DNA of 64,000 bases. Origin: Hyaloscypha bicolor E. Its lineage: Eukaryota; Ascomycota; Leotiomycetes; Helotiales; Hyaloscyphaceae. A program made the position numbers and the translations under genes. Shown in pieces: positions 31,670-42,537 of the stretch. How positions within the stretch are numbered: position 1 is the first letter of the stretch; each line of letters opens with the position of its first letter. A model generated the notes under the pieces. That model was given only the letters and a program-made list of their open reading frames with translations, searched no databases and was not told where the DNA came from. Location: NCBI RefSeq assembly GCF_002865645.1, contig NW_020194637.1, positions 1-64,000 on the forward strand, given 5' to 3'.

Positions 31670-33675
31670 TTACTTTTGAACCCTTGCCCTTCTGGCATTC
31701 TTCTTGATACTTTTGGTACTTTGCCTCTGGGTTGGGTGTGGTCGGATGTCATCACCGCGGTGGCGTGGGTGTTTTATGAGATGGTTCCTGAGTTGCTGAT
31801 TGCGTTCGAACTGGTTATTGCAGGTAAAGCATTTGAAAGGAAATCTTTGACTGCGCACCCGCGCCCTTGTTAGATGGGAATGTCTCGGCATAGGTGGCAT
31901 ATCCACAGCTTCTTGACCTTCGACCTTAACTTGTGGCTGCTGGCTCGTAGAAGGTCCAGGATGGTCATCGGCGCTATAAAGATCAACTCCCTGCAACTCT
32001 TTTTGGAATGGATCTTCGTCTTTGACATGTGCTGGCGGAGATGGGGCGGGGGCACGAGGAGGTATGTTTCCAAAGTCCGTGGAGGGCTGAACCCATCCGT
32101 CAATATATTCTTGATAGTTGGAGGCACCCATGTTTGCAATGCCGGCTGGCTCGCACTGACTACCATCTCCATCTTCAAATCGGATGTGGGAGTAGGACTG
32201 TTGGACTTGATCAATCGGTGGGTGGTCTGTTGGCGCCAGGAACCATTCAGGTCTGAGAGCCCAAGTATAACCAGGGGGCGGTGAAGAACGAGGATTTGGA
32301 GGAACAGTCAAGATGACACGTGGGGCTGCTTCCTCATCCGCAAATCCGGAGTCGTCCACAGCTTTATCACTTCGATTGTGACTATCTCGCGGATTGAATG
32401 ACATTTCCATCTCATCCGCCTCGTCGACAACACCGTCGCTGTTCTCCTCTGGTCGGTCGAATGACATTAACTCCTCTTCCGCATCTCTCTCGTTGAAACC
32501 CCCATCTAGCGATTCGTCAAAACCGGTACCAGAATTTTTTGAACCCCGACTCGATTGCGTAGTTACACTTGTTGAGGCAGCCAAACCACTTTGTACGCTA
32601 ACAAACGCCATTCTCGTAGCACCATTGGCCCCAGAAAGAACTTTATACCCGTCGACGGTACCATCTTGGGTCTCGCTATCTCGGGTAGGCTTGCGAGCAA
32701 GCTGAACTCTGATCTTGTGACCAAAAGCTGTCCTCCCGGAGAGTTCAGCGATTGCACGCTCAGCCTCCCTTGGGGTGGAGAGATGGGCGAAGGCAAATCT
32801 ACGCGGCTTCTTTGGAAAGGTAGTGGATGTACTGTAGAGGTGTTTTCAGCAGCTGATCTGAGGCGCGACTAAACCCATCAAGGTTTCGGGAGCCAGGAAA
32901 AGGAAAGATAACAACACTCTTACACTTGGTAGCCTTCGAGAAAAGTTCTCAAATCTTCTTCGGTCGTTGCGTATGGCAGGTTTCCAATGTAGAGTGTACA
33001 ACCCTCAGCAGAACTTGTTACGCTTGTATCTCCCATACGATGGTTGTGGAACTCGCAAAGCCCAAAATGATTCTCAGGCGAATCGCAGTCAGGTCTCGGG
33101 ACTCGAGTCTTCTCCCTCACTGTTGTGTGGGCTGCACGAACATCATCCTCGAATCCAGGTATCCCCCTGAACAGAATATTGACTGCGCCCTGCTCCTCAG
33201 CTGTACCCTCCCCATTGAAGAGAAAACAAGCAGTCGAAAGAGCGCAGTAGTGACGAAGCTTGCTTCCCCTTCTCGTATTTGTGTAGACCTCTCCAAAATG
33301 CCGACCTACGAGGCTGCGACTGCATTGATATTCATGGAATCGTAAGGCATCGATAGAACGGTTCGCCAGGCCGTCCATTTCGTAGAACTCTGCGAAGTAG
33401 CAGAGCAACAGCATGAGCTCGGTGTACTGCTTTGCCTCGGGACTACTCCCCACGCAAGCAGGTCCATTTGGAACGACTTCATCCTCTAGGTAGTCGATGA
33501 TAGCCTGGTACGCGTTGCGAAAGTCTCGCGGTAGCTTGAGTGAGGTTGTGGTTGGGGCCTGTTCACAGAGTCTGTTGACAAACCGAGAGTGCTGGCATAG
33601 GAGACTTCGGTTTACCACTAAGGCATCGGCACAGAAATCGGACAGGAAACGGAAGAGCTTCGACGAATTCGCCAT
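31670..33675 (-). CDS. BTB-like / RRM / C2H2 fusion protein
   Basis: Two exons, 33675-32924 and 32831-31670, with a 92-nt intron, giving 637 aa. The N-terminal 200 residues resemble a fungal BTB-like domain (D-A-L-V-V-N-R-S-L-L-C-Q-H-S-R-F-V, then a D-Y-L-E-D-E-V block and a helical region). An RRM follows near 232-305, with RNP2 L-Y-I-G-N-L and RNP1 R-R-F-A-F-A-H-L; the intron lies inside the RRM and its removal completes the fold. The middle is acidic and disordered. The C-terminus has one finger, C-x2-C-x12-H-x3-H, in a basic tail. The combination is unusual. It is on the same strand as the two related genes upstream. An earlier ATG at 33780 would add 35 residues. Confidence 0.75.
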
Positions 33676-34410
33676 TTTCCGAGACTTTGCCGAGACAGTG
33701 GTCCCTAGTCGAGGTTCAATCAGCAGAAGGTTGCATACTTGAGAGGTCGCGTCGAAGAGGTCGCGATGTGCACGGACCACTTGCGCGTGTCACATGGTGC
33801 GCCAAGAATCGCACGAGGACTTTTGAATGCTCCGGGAGCTCGTGGACAATGAGAGAGAGTATATTTTGATACATTCACAATGAGATGTGAGAGGCTTGAT
33901 TTGTTTGTATTCCATAGAGGATCATGAGCTAATCTTCTACTTTTTATCTCCTTCAGCACTCAATATTCGACCCGGTGTCCTTTAAAGCCCTGCTTCATCC
34001 TCGCGCCATCTTTAAGATCCCCAGCCGGTGGGCCCTCAATCACCCTGAATTTCCGAGGAAACGGAATGGAACAAATTACAAGCCTAAACTGGTGACAGTT
34101 CTGAGGCGACTCTGATCGAATTGGAATGCTGGATTGTTCAACACGCTGGGAAACCATATCCAGACTTGCGATCTCCTCGAATTTCTGCCGCAGCATAACA
34201 TAAAAGTAAAGCAGAGTAAAATCGAATGTCCCAGATACCGCAGAATACGCCGTAGTGGATTCGGCGCCAGCAAACAGTATGGGTATCTCAAATTGCAAAC
34301 GGACCTCCCAGAAAACAAACATCGCCTCCTTCCCCATCCCCAAGCCGCATCCCCGGGACGAGACTTAGAAAATCCAACAAATGAACGCTTCCCGCCTATC
34401 AACTAATACT
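33676..34410. other. Intergenic, no gene seen
   Basis: Lies between two same-strand BTB-like genes. No conserved frame or repeat recognised. Confidence 0.5.
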
Positions 34411-36119
34411 TCAGTCCCCATGCTTATAATCCAATTTCGGCCTCTTGCGCACACGCTGAAGAGGTGTCAACCCGCTCTCGTCTCGGCTGTACGCACGAGA
34501 TCTCTTTCGATAAACGCAGAGCTTGTCCTTTTGTGCTACATGTTTCAAGAAATCTTCCTTCCGTTGGAATTTCCGATCGCAAGTCTTACAGGTGAAGATA
34601 TTGGTTTTGGCAGACTCGGGCTGTGCAACTGGCTGGAAAACCTTTGGAGTTGTTTTCAGGACGGGTTTGGGCAACGGCTTCGGTTCAGTTGGAGTACTCT
34701 TCTTCTCGACCTTTTGAGTTGGCCCCTTGGGAAAATGTCGATCTAGCCCTTTCATGCAAACTTGTTTCAGGAAGTTGTGGCAGTCGTCGGCTTCAGCCTG
34801 GGTTCGCGGAGAAAGCGAGAGCCATCCATACAAGCGATCTGATTCAGCTTCGTCCCTGGGGGGAAGATGAAACCCCCATGGATTTGGTATCGGGATTCCT
34901 TCCATTTTGACGGGAGATGTGGGCTTGTACTTCTCTTTCTTCTTCTCACTTTCGTCATCGCCGACGACGCCGGTTGGAAGTGGTGACAACGCAGTTGACC
35001 GTGGTGCAATCGGAGCAGTATTCGTTTCCTCCTCCTCCTCCACAGACAATCCAGAGTCTTCGAAATCAGGACCGGTATGCTTCGTGTTCGTCTCAACCGC
35101 AGGCTCTACAATATTTCCCAAGCCAGGACTGATCCGCCTCAGGTTCATCTCAACCGCAGAATCTTCAGTACTACCCAGGCCACAGATTGCGTCCCATTGT
35201 TCATCGACCGGATCATCGTCACTCTCCGTACCTGAGCCGTAATCGATAGGGTATGCAATCGGGAGCTTCACACTGGTCCTTGGCTCGTCCCAATTTCCCC
35301 AGCCCATCCCAAAAGTCCTGGCCTCCCGAACCACAGGGCTGGTTGCGTGGCAGATCTTGCCCTTCGGGTGAAGATGAAAGATGCACGCCCCAAATGCTTC
35401 CTGATCTCGATGGTCAACCATGTTTCCGTTTGACCAGGTGCTCTCTCGTTGAAACACTTTCTCCATGCGCTGGATGTCGTCCACGGCCTCCGGGAAAGAA
35501 TTTTTCAAGGACATGAACTCAGACGCACGACAACCGTGCGTAAGACCCCTCATAATTCTGATCCCGGAATGATACAAGGATGCAGCACAATACAGTCTGG
35601 CCTTTGATCCTGACTCGCTGAAATTGTACACACTCTGGATCCACGTCATGACCGGATACCCATTGCACCTGCGCTCGTGCGCCTGTATTTCATCTATTGT
35701 TCGGTCTGCCAGGTCTTCCATCTCGTACTGAATGGCAAATCGATAAAGCCTCAGCATTTGCTGCATGTAAATCTGTGCTTCCTTGCTCAAGCATTCCACG
35801 TGTCCTCCAGGGCCCATTGGCAGAATGTCGTCGTGAACGAAGTTGACAATGGTTTGGAAGATACCGGCAATACCATCCACATCGAGGCCGTTGAAATCTC
35901 TCAACTTGGGGTCTTTCTCGCATGCCTCCCGGACAACCTTGGAGCAGGACATCATCAATGTACGGTTAATCCAAAACTGGCTGATCTGTCGTGAATCGCG
36001 TCCTTTAAATCGGAAGGTCAGCTTTCGCCCCCGGCTACTGAATTATCAGTCTTCTAGCTTCTTTAAAGGTGGAGGTCTGAGACCTACCGCTCGTCGAGCC
36101 ACTCGAGGTCTCTCCCCAT
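34411..36119 (-). CDS. BTB-like protein with C-terminal zinc finger
   Basis: Two exons: 36119-36088 (M-G-R-D-L-E-W-L-D-E-R) and 36037-34411, with a 50-nt intron, giving 552 aa. The N-terminal domain parallels the gene at 31670: F-W-I-N-R-T-L-M-M-S-C-S-K-V-V matches the BTB core there, followed by N-F-V-H-D-D-I-L-P and a helical region with Y-R-F-A-I-Q-Y-E-M-E-D-L-A-D-R. A long acidic, Thr/Pro-rich middle follows. Near the C-terminus F-T-C-K-T-C-D-R-K-F-Q-R-K-E-D-F-L-K-H...C is a finger with a Cys in the last position, and the tail is basic. It looks like a paralogue of its downstream neighbour without the RRM. Function unknown. Confidence 0.72.
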
Positions 36120-37115
36120 CACATCGGGGTATAGTCGTGATTCCGGTCAGCTCAAGGACGACGCAAAGTGCAACTCGAAGTTGGTTTGAATGATGGCGAT
36201 CTGTGCCAAGAGGAGACAGGGTGGTACGAAGGCAATTGGCTCCATGCAAAGGAGAGTTGAAGAATGGTGAGGCTCACGCGTCGAAGGAATCGTGACGACG
36301 CACGTTCCTCACGCGAGTCACGTGAATGTCACTCCCCGTGTCAACCCCTATCTAAGGAGACAGAATTTCTGACATGGATAAATTGAGGGTGGTTGGTGAG
36401 GTACATATAACTCAAAAGGGGATTGCTTCCCACAAAATGATGGAAAGAACAACTCTCGAGCTCCTCATGCTATCAGCTCCTCATGCTATCAGCTCCTCAT
36501 GCTATCAGCTCCTCATGCTATCAGCTCCTCATGCTATCAGCTCCTCATGCTATCAGCTCCCTTAAGCTTGAAGTTGGCCATGAGCTTTCCCAGTCTTCGT
36601 CTTCATTTAACCAACTCAGAGTTCTGCTTCCCTCAGGATTCGCAGTACAGGAGACACTGCAGATCAACCGGTATTTTTGCATATAGTAAGTTCTCCAGCA
36701 GCAGCGCGACGTGCTGCACTCGAAATCTCACAAATGAGCAGCAAACCATTAGCAAATTCTACCTAAATTGACTGAGTAGTGTTCAATGGCTTAGTTGTTG
36801 ACGGGGCAATTACTAGCTGGGACATTGAAACGGTACTCCTCGTAAGTGTTCCATGTTCAGAGGGGACATTGGAATCCTGCTGTTCTCAAATATCTAGGTG
36901 GGAGTTGAGGCAACTTCAGCCTCAAGAAATTGGAACAGGGCGGAGATTGGAAAATGATTAAGAGGGGAAATCTTAATAAGGCACATTCACAAGTCAGAAT
37001 TCATGGGTTAATTGAAAAGAGAGTCCTCCAATTGCCATGTGAAGAGAAGAAACTACCTGAGATCGCTCAACCACCGAATTTGAAAGTCATATTGTCCCCA
37101 GTCAAAGTCGAACAA
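36120..37115. other. Intergenic with minisatellite
   Basis: Contains the 16-bp tandem array at 36461-36556. Otherwise no conserved frame on either strand. Confidence 0.5.
36461..36556. repeat. Minisatellite, six perfect 16-bp units
   Basis: The unit CTCCTCATGCTATCAG is repeated six times without a mismatch, with a partial unit (CTCC) after. Open frames through it are by-products. Confidence 0.97.
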
Positions 37116-38089
37116 TTATGCAATGCCACCATCTTCAACCAGGCGCCTGGCGATCTCGTTGGCCTCCAACACCGAATTGGCGACCCGCCGCTGCCCACTG
37201 TACCGGTCCTTCTTGTCGATTGATCTTCTGGGTGCGCTCTTCTTCGGCCAGACCTTTCTCAACTTCTTGGCCTCAGACTCCTCAACATCGGACAACTCAC
37301 CTTCCATGCTTTTCTTTGTCTTAGCCTCAGAAGAGCGAGCGCAGCATGCTTTGCCATGCTGTTCCTTGTAGATGGATTTGCCTGAAGCGAGCAGTACCTG
37401 AAACAATGCTGGTCCCAGGTCAAGGTTGACTCTGCAGACTTCCTTGAATTCCGAGACCCACGAACTTCTCTCCTTTCCCCAAGCCAGGCAGCCAATTGTC
37501 TGCTTCGCGCAGTACTCCCAAAGTTGTCCACCGCCAGCGTCACGATTCTTGAAGATGTGGCTGATCTGAGTGGGTTCAAAGACCTTGCCAGAGTCAAGGT
37601 GTAGTGTTTTAATGTAGTCCATGAGCTCGCTCAACAGTTTGTGCATCCGAAACTTCGAAGCGAGGTAGTAGAGGCAACAAAAGTCCTTGAACTTCATAGC
37701 CATCGGTAGAGAAGAACAGTACAACCACTCGATAAGGGTGTTCATATCCTTGGTGCGGAAGTGAAAATGTTTCAGGCGTATTGCTCCAGTGTACTGGCTC
37801 AAAGAAACCCTCTCCCCAAGGTGGTGCTGGAGAAATGGGAGGAGTTCGCTGCGGGGAAGCTTGAAGGCATTGTCAAACAGCTGGGAGTGCTCGCGGAGCT
37901 TCTTCTCGTGAACCGAAGCCTCGTCCTCATCTTCACCCACATAAAACAGTACGAAGTTGCCGCCCAAATCCCTTGAGGAATCAGCAATCTGGACCGCGAA
38001 GAACAGGCTTGTGATTCAACATACCTGTTAGCGTGCGGGTGGTTAGGTTCGCCATGTACATATAGATCGTACTTGCCCCGGGTCGCCAT
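37116..38089 (-). CDS. BTB/POZ-domain protein
   Basis: Two exons, 38089-38025 and 37971-37116, with a 53-nt intron, giving 306 aa. The intron uses an AAG acceptor; the alternative CAG acceptor gives the wrong frame. The start K-Y-D-L-Y-V-H-G-E is followed by F-V-L-F-Y-V-G, H-S-Q-L-F-D-N-A-F-K and a block N-T-L-I-E-W-L-Y-C-S-S-L-P-M, a usual BTB order. Then come helices (L-Y-Y-L-A-S-K-F-R-M-H-K-L). The C-terminus is highly basic (K-K-L-R-K-V-W-P-K-K-S-A-P-R-R), suggesting a nuclear location. It has no RRM or finger, unlike its two neighbours. An ATG at 38107 would add six residues. Confidence 0.72.
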
Positions 38090-38459
38090 TTTCGGGTCTC
38101 CCTGCACTGAAGATGCGTTGAGGGACGTATATCAGTTGTGTGGAAACGTAGGCAAGAGTCTAGAAGGAAACGTAAGTAAGTAACCGCTCAGCGCACTTAC
38201 TTTAGTCGAGACAGCAGAAGCCCAATGAGTAGCGAAATCTGGAAGAACGTGACGATGAGTTGTGGTTCTCGCGGTCGGTGGTGGTTGTTGTTGTTGTTGT
38301 TGTTGTGAGAAGAAGCAGAGATCGAAGAAATGGATTTTATACCGCAGTTTTCCATTGCCACTGTTGATGCTTCGGTAACCGCGCCTCCACGTGACCTACC
38401 CCCTTATCAAAAGACGGAAAGAAAGCGGGGTGGTCTGGACTTGGAAGAGTAGAAGGATT

Positions 38460-38653
38460 TCTCCAATGAGATGGCAGACTCACAGGTCAGAAGAGAAAGT
38501 CTCCAACGAGAATTTCCAAGCCAGTCTCGTAAATGCAAGAAGCAGAGAGTCACAAAGATTGTGACAAAAGCCTACGAGGAGACGTTTCCAAAATAAATTG
38601 TCATAAAGTGAGAGCCAGAGAACACAAAGGTCGGAATGAAGTCTCCAACGAGA
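38460..38653. repeat. Recurring 12-mer TCTCCAACGAGA in degenerate repeats
   Basis: TCTCCAACGAGA occurs at 38500-38511, 38642-38653 and again at 39827-39838, with a one-base variant at 38460-38471. Flanks are loosely similar (for example CCAAGCCAGTCTCGTA at 38516 and CCAAGCAAACTCGTACA near 39755). It appears to be an old, eroded repeat family around the insertion at 38777. Confidence 0.5.
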
Positions 38654-38776
38654 TGGGCACGCGTCCCCGGACCCAGCAAGAACCTCTTCCGTTGAATCCA
38701 AAAAAGATGTCTTGGGTTCCGAGAACCCTTCGTAAGTTTCGTTGATGAAGCAGTATATCGAGGTTGCAAGATGTTC

Positions 38777-39351
38777 ATGAGCGACCAGGGCCTGCGACGA
38801 TTCAGCACTTCCTCGCAGGGCAGGCTGGAAACCAAGGGCTTTCATGCTCTTGGAGTATAGGAGGGAAGGGAGGGAGTGGGAGGGCAGGAGGGAGGAGGAG
38901 GAGGAGGAAGGAGAGGAGAGGAGGTCGATATCGTGCCTTTGCACGCGCCTACACGCTGCCGTGGAAAAACGAGCCCCTTGCTCTATTGCACGAGTTGTCA
39001 AGGAGGCCTTTAACTAGCGTTGGGTCACCTGGATTCGTGCTCTAAAGGGCTTGGGAATACGCTTTACGGATAGGCACACAAAAGGGGCGGCATCCCATCT
39101 GTCGGGGAAGGTTAGCCTTCGCAAGGCCTTATGGCTATACGCTATTGCAGTATGAACTGCTTTCTGAGGTTTACAAGGGCACTGAAACACCGCGGAATAA
39201 GGGATCCGGGGCTGTCAGGAGAAGGGAAGTCTTTTCCCCCTTGTGGTTTTGGCATCTCCTCTTGGCAGGACTTTGTATTAAATCCTTAGCTTAGCACGTC
39301 CCAATACCCTTCGGGAGGTCGCGGCCAACCATAGCCCTGGACGTAAATCAA

Positions 39352-39392
<41 letters not shown>

Positions 39393-39404
39393 TGAGCGAC
39401 CAGG
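38777..39404 (+). mobile_element. LINE-like insertion with 13-bp target duplication
   Basis: The 13-mer ATGAGCGACCAGG occurs at 38777-38789 and 39392-39404. Between them lie 602 bp that end in a (TAC)n tail of about 41 nt (39352-39391), directly against the right copy. Target duplication of irregular length plus a 3' simple-repeat tail is the mark of target-primed retrotransposition. The body has no reverse transcriptase that I can see, so it is a 5'-truncated or non-autonomous copy. Confidence 0.72.
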
Positions 39405-39992
39405 AATGAACCCCTTGTGCATCAGTACACCAGTTTCTGAGCATGAGAGCTGACCTTCAGACCTTTTAGTGAGTGTCAACAGCGAACTAAACACCGTGAT
39501 CCTTGAGCAATAAGAGCAAGATTTCACCACCAAAGCAAAACTTACTGGAGCTGCTCAAGATCCAGCTCAATTGGTCAAATTCACAAGTCTCTCACTTAGG
39601 GGTCCGCGGAGCACAACTCGCTCGATTATCTGGACTGCCTTGAATTGTGGCAAATATTCGAGAACCAGCAAGCCACTGGTCCCAAGCCAACTCGTACAAT
39701 GGAACAGACAGAGAGCGTAAAGACCTCAAAGAAGTCACCCGACGAGAATATTCCAAGCAAACTCGTACAGTTTGAGAGGGAAATCCAAGGCAGCCAAACT
39801 TTCAGGACGAAATGTTCTGAAAGAATTCTCCAACGAGATTGTCCCAAGCAGACTCCTACATTGCAAGAGAACCCCCCAAGACAACTACAGTCCTCGAGTA
39901 CTTCGAATAATTCCCAGATGTTCCTACTAAATACTTCAAGTGGAGCACGACCTACAAGTAACTTTTTCATTGTTTCGGCTCCTCTATATACA

Positions 39993-41255
39993 TCATTCTC
40001 TAACGAACAGCCCAGCCATGCCCATGCCGGTTCCTATACACATGCTGACAACTCCAGTCTGTAGCCCCTGTCTTTCCATCTCCGGCAACAATCCAGCCAA
40101 CATCCTCGCCCCAGTCGCGCCAAGAGGATGTCCCAGCGCAATAGCACCACCCTTGGGATTTACCCGTCCTTCCTCGAGCTGCTTTTCTAGGCCGAGCTGC
40201 CTCAAACAGTAAATAGCTTGACTTGCAAACGCCTCGTTGATCTCCCACAATCCAACATCCTCCGTTTTCAAACCGGTGTATTCCAGCAGCTTGGGAATGG
40301 CAATCGCAGGCCCTATTCCCATCTCATCCGGCTTGCATCCCGCCACTTGTGTCCCCGCCCACTTCCCAATGATCGAAGACGTCAAGCCAAGCTCATTCGC
40401 TGTACTCCTCCTCATCAACAACGTCGCAGCAGCACCATCCGAAATCTGGCTCGAGTTCCCGGCAGTTGATGTCCCATTCTCCTTAAACGCCGGCTTCAGC
40501 TTCTGCATTCCCTCAATACTAGCAGTCGTCCTAATCCCATCGTCCTTCGTCACCGTAACCTCCCTCTCCTCCCCCACCTTCTGCCCCTTCCTATCCACCT
40601 CCTGGAACGTCGTTTCCACCGGCACGATCTCCTTATCAAACAGTCCTTCCGCTTGCGCTTTAGCAGCGCGTTGATGGCTCATGACAGCAAATGCATCCTG
40701 ATCCGCACGACTAACGCCATACCTCTCCGCCACATTCTCACTCGTCAGCCCCATCGGCATAATGCAATCCCTCGCATCCTTCACTTCGCTCTCCTTCAAC
40801 GCAGGCCACAAATCAACAGGTATAGCTCTACTCCCATAGTTCCGCGTCATGCTCTCCATTCCCCCACCGATCCCAATATCGATCATGCCTGTCGCGATCT
40901 GATGGCTCACATTCGTGATCGCACTCAACCCTGAGCTGCACGCCCGATTCACGGTATAGAAAGATGTGGTAGTCGGAATGCCAACATGGTTCATCGCCAT
41001 GCGCCCAGCCTTCGAGCCGCCAAGTTCTGACAACACGACGCCGATGCCGACATCTTGGATCAGAGCGGGGTCGAGGTTCGGGTTCGCGGCGAGGGTGGCA
41101 CGGAGGACTGTTGCAAGCAGTTGTTCGGGGTAGGTGTCTTTGAGGTGTCCTTTGTTGCTGCGGGTTATGGGCGTGCGGAGGGAGGAGAGGATGACGATAT
41201 CCGAGGGCTCCTTTTTGAGGATTTGCGTGAGGCCGCGGCGGATGGGGGTGGACAT
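39993..41255 (-). CDS. 3-ketoacyl-CoA thiolase
   Basis: Last step of fatty-acid beta-oxidation, cleaving 3-ketoacyl-CoA to acetyl-CoA (peroxisomal Pot1/Fox3 type). Single exon, 420 aa. Catalytic residues are visible: nucleophile Cys in N-R-A-C-S-S-G-L-S-A, His in A-L-G-H-P-L-G-A-T-G-A-R, and the second Cys in S-M-C-I-G-T-G-M-G. The start R-R-G-L-T-Q-I-L is near where a PTS2 signal would be, but the strict consensus is not met and there is no C-terminal SKL. Location is thus inferred from the family. An acetyl-CoA acetyltransferase is less likely given the Pot1-like N-terminus. Confidence 0.92.
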   Translation of the reverse strand: MSTPIRRGLTQILKKEPSDIVILSSLRTPITRSNKGHLKDTYPEQLLATVLRATLAANPNLDPALIQDVGIGVVLSELGGSKAGRMAMNHVGIPTTTSFYTVNRACSSGLSAITNVSHQIATGMIDIGIGGGMESMTRNYGSRAIPVDLWPALKESEVKDARDCIMPMGLTSENVAERYGVSRADQDAFAVMSHQRAAKAQAEGLFDKEIVPVETTFQEVDRKGQKVGEEREVTVTKDDGIRTTASIEGMQKLKPAFKENGTSTAGNSSQISDGAAATLLMRRSTANELGLTSSIIGKWAGTQVAGCKPDEMGIGPAIAIPKLLEYTGLKTEDVGLWEINEAFASQAIYCLRQLGLEKQLEEGRVNPKGGAIALGHPLGATGARMLAGLLPEMERQGLQTGVVSMCIGTGMGMAGLFVRE

Positions 41256-42537
41256 TTTGAGGAGGTGAGGTATGGTCGGGGAGGAGGTTGGGGTTGGATC
41301 TCGATGGCGGGGTTAAGATTTGCAGAATGGTTTCTGAGGCAAAGTCTTTTGGTTTTGGAGACACTGACGAAGGAAAATATGTACAGCTTCAACAGAAAAG
41401 AAAAGTTGAAAAGAAAAGTGCTCGAGCAACGGAGTCCTGCTCGGAGTGTAAGTGGATGGATGAGTGATGGTTGTCGTCGCCTCCCGAGATTCGGTTCCTG
41501 AGCCGGGTAAGTTCGATGCTGGGAGAGCTCGGCCAATGGGAAGCGTCAGAGGTAGAGGAGTCTGCTAAACCTTTTCCCGGGTCTCAGCCTCGTGCGCCCA
41601 CTTTTTTTTTCTCGGCTTCGGGTAGCTCTGAAGTTCGGATTTACGTACTCCTGTGGCCGAAGGAACTCTCTTTGGAAAAGTTTCATAAAACGTTTGAAGC
41701 ATCTGGATTGATCACGTGAATTTGCCCCTTTCTGGGACTAGTAAGAGGAAAGAGGAAGTCATCGCTGAACAGTAAAGTTCGAAATCAGCTTCAGCTCCAA
41801 CACTTATTCATTTTATTTTTGGCGCATATTTTCTGCGGCACTACTTCGTAACCTTCTATGGCTAGCCTGATTCTCAATCCCTGCGGATGTGCTATTACTG
41901 AAAACATCTACGCGAAGGCGGATTCTGGCTCCTTGATTGTGTCATCCATTTTGTGCTTTACTTCAATGTACGCCTGCATTCTCAAAAATAATTACAGGGT
42001 AATACCCAATATTGGCATTGAGCACAGTTTCTACCTTCTTCTATTGTCAGAATGTCTCTGCTGGACCTTCGAAACGAGCTGCTCATGTCTGCACAGTACT
42101 ACAGTAGGAGTGTAAAGGACTGATGCTGTAGGTGGCGATAATGCCAATTATAATTTAGAAACTAATCGTTGAAGAAACAGATCCATCGCATCCTTCGAGA
42201 TAACTCGAATATGTGCAAACGGCCATATTCACGTGACCTTCTTTGGAACTATTCCTGAGACCTCGCAATCTTTAACATACTGAGCATCCCGACACTCTGA
42301 AACCTTCAAGGTATTTATGTGACCCCTTCACTTCCTAGTCCTCGAGCCATGCCATGCCCTGCTCCGTCACAGGCAGAAAGTTTGAGATGCGAAAGTGGCA
42401 TCAATGCTTTCTCGTACTATACAAATCGTCAGCTCTATTGTTTGCTCAATGCGTATTTATGTATTACAAATATTATATAGTACTATACGCTTGACAAATG
42501 AATCTAATCTATTTATCTTGGCCACACTCCTTTGGAC
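41256..42537. other. Intergenic, no gene seen
   Basis: About 1.3 kb between the thiolase promoter and the 3' end of the NLR-like gene. No conserved frame; 41858-42115 is open but resembles nothing. Confidence 0.5.
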
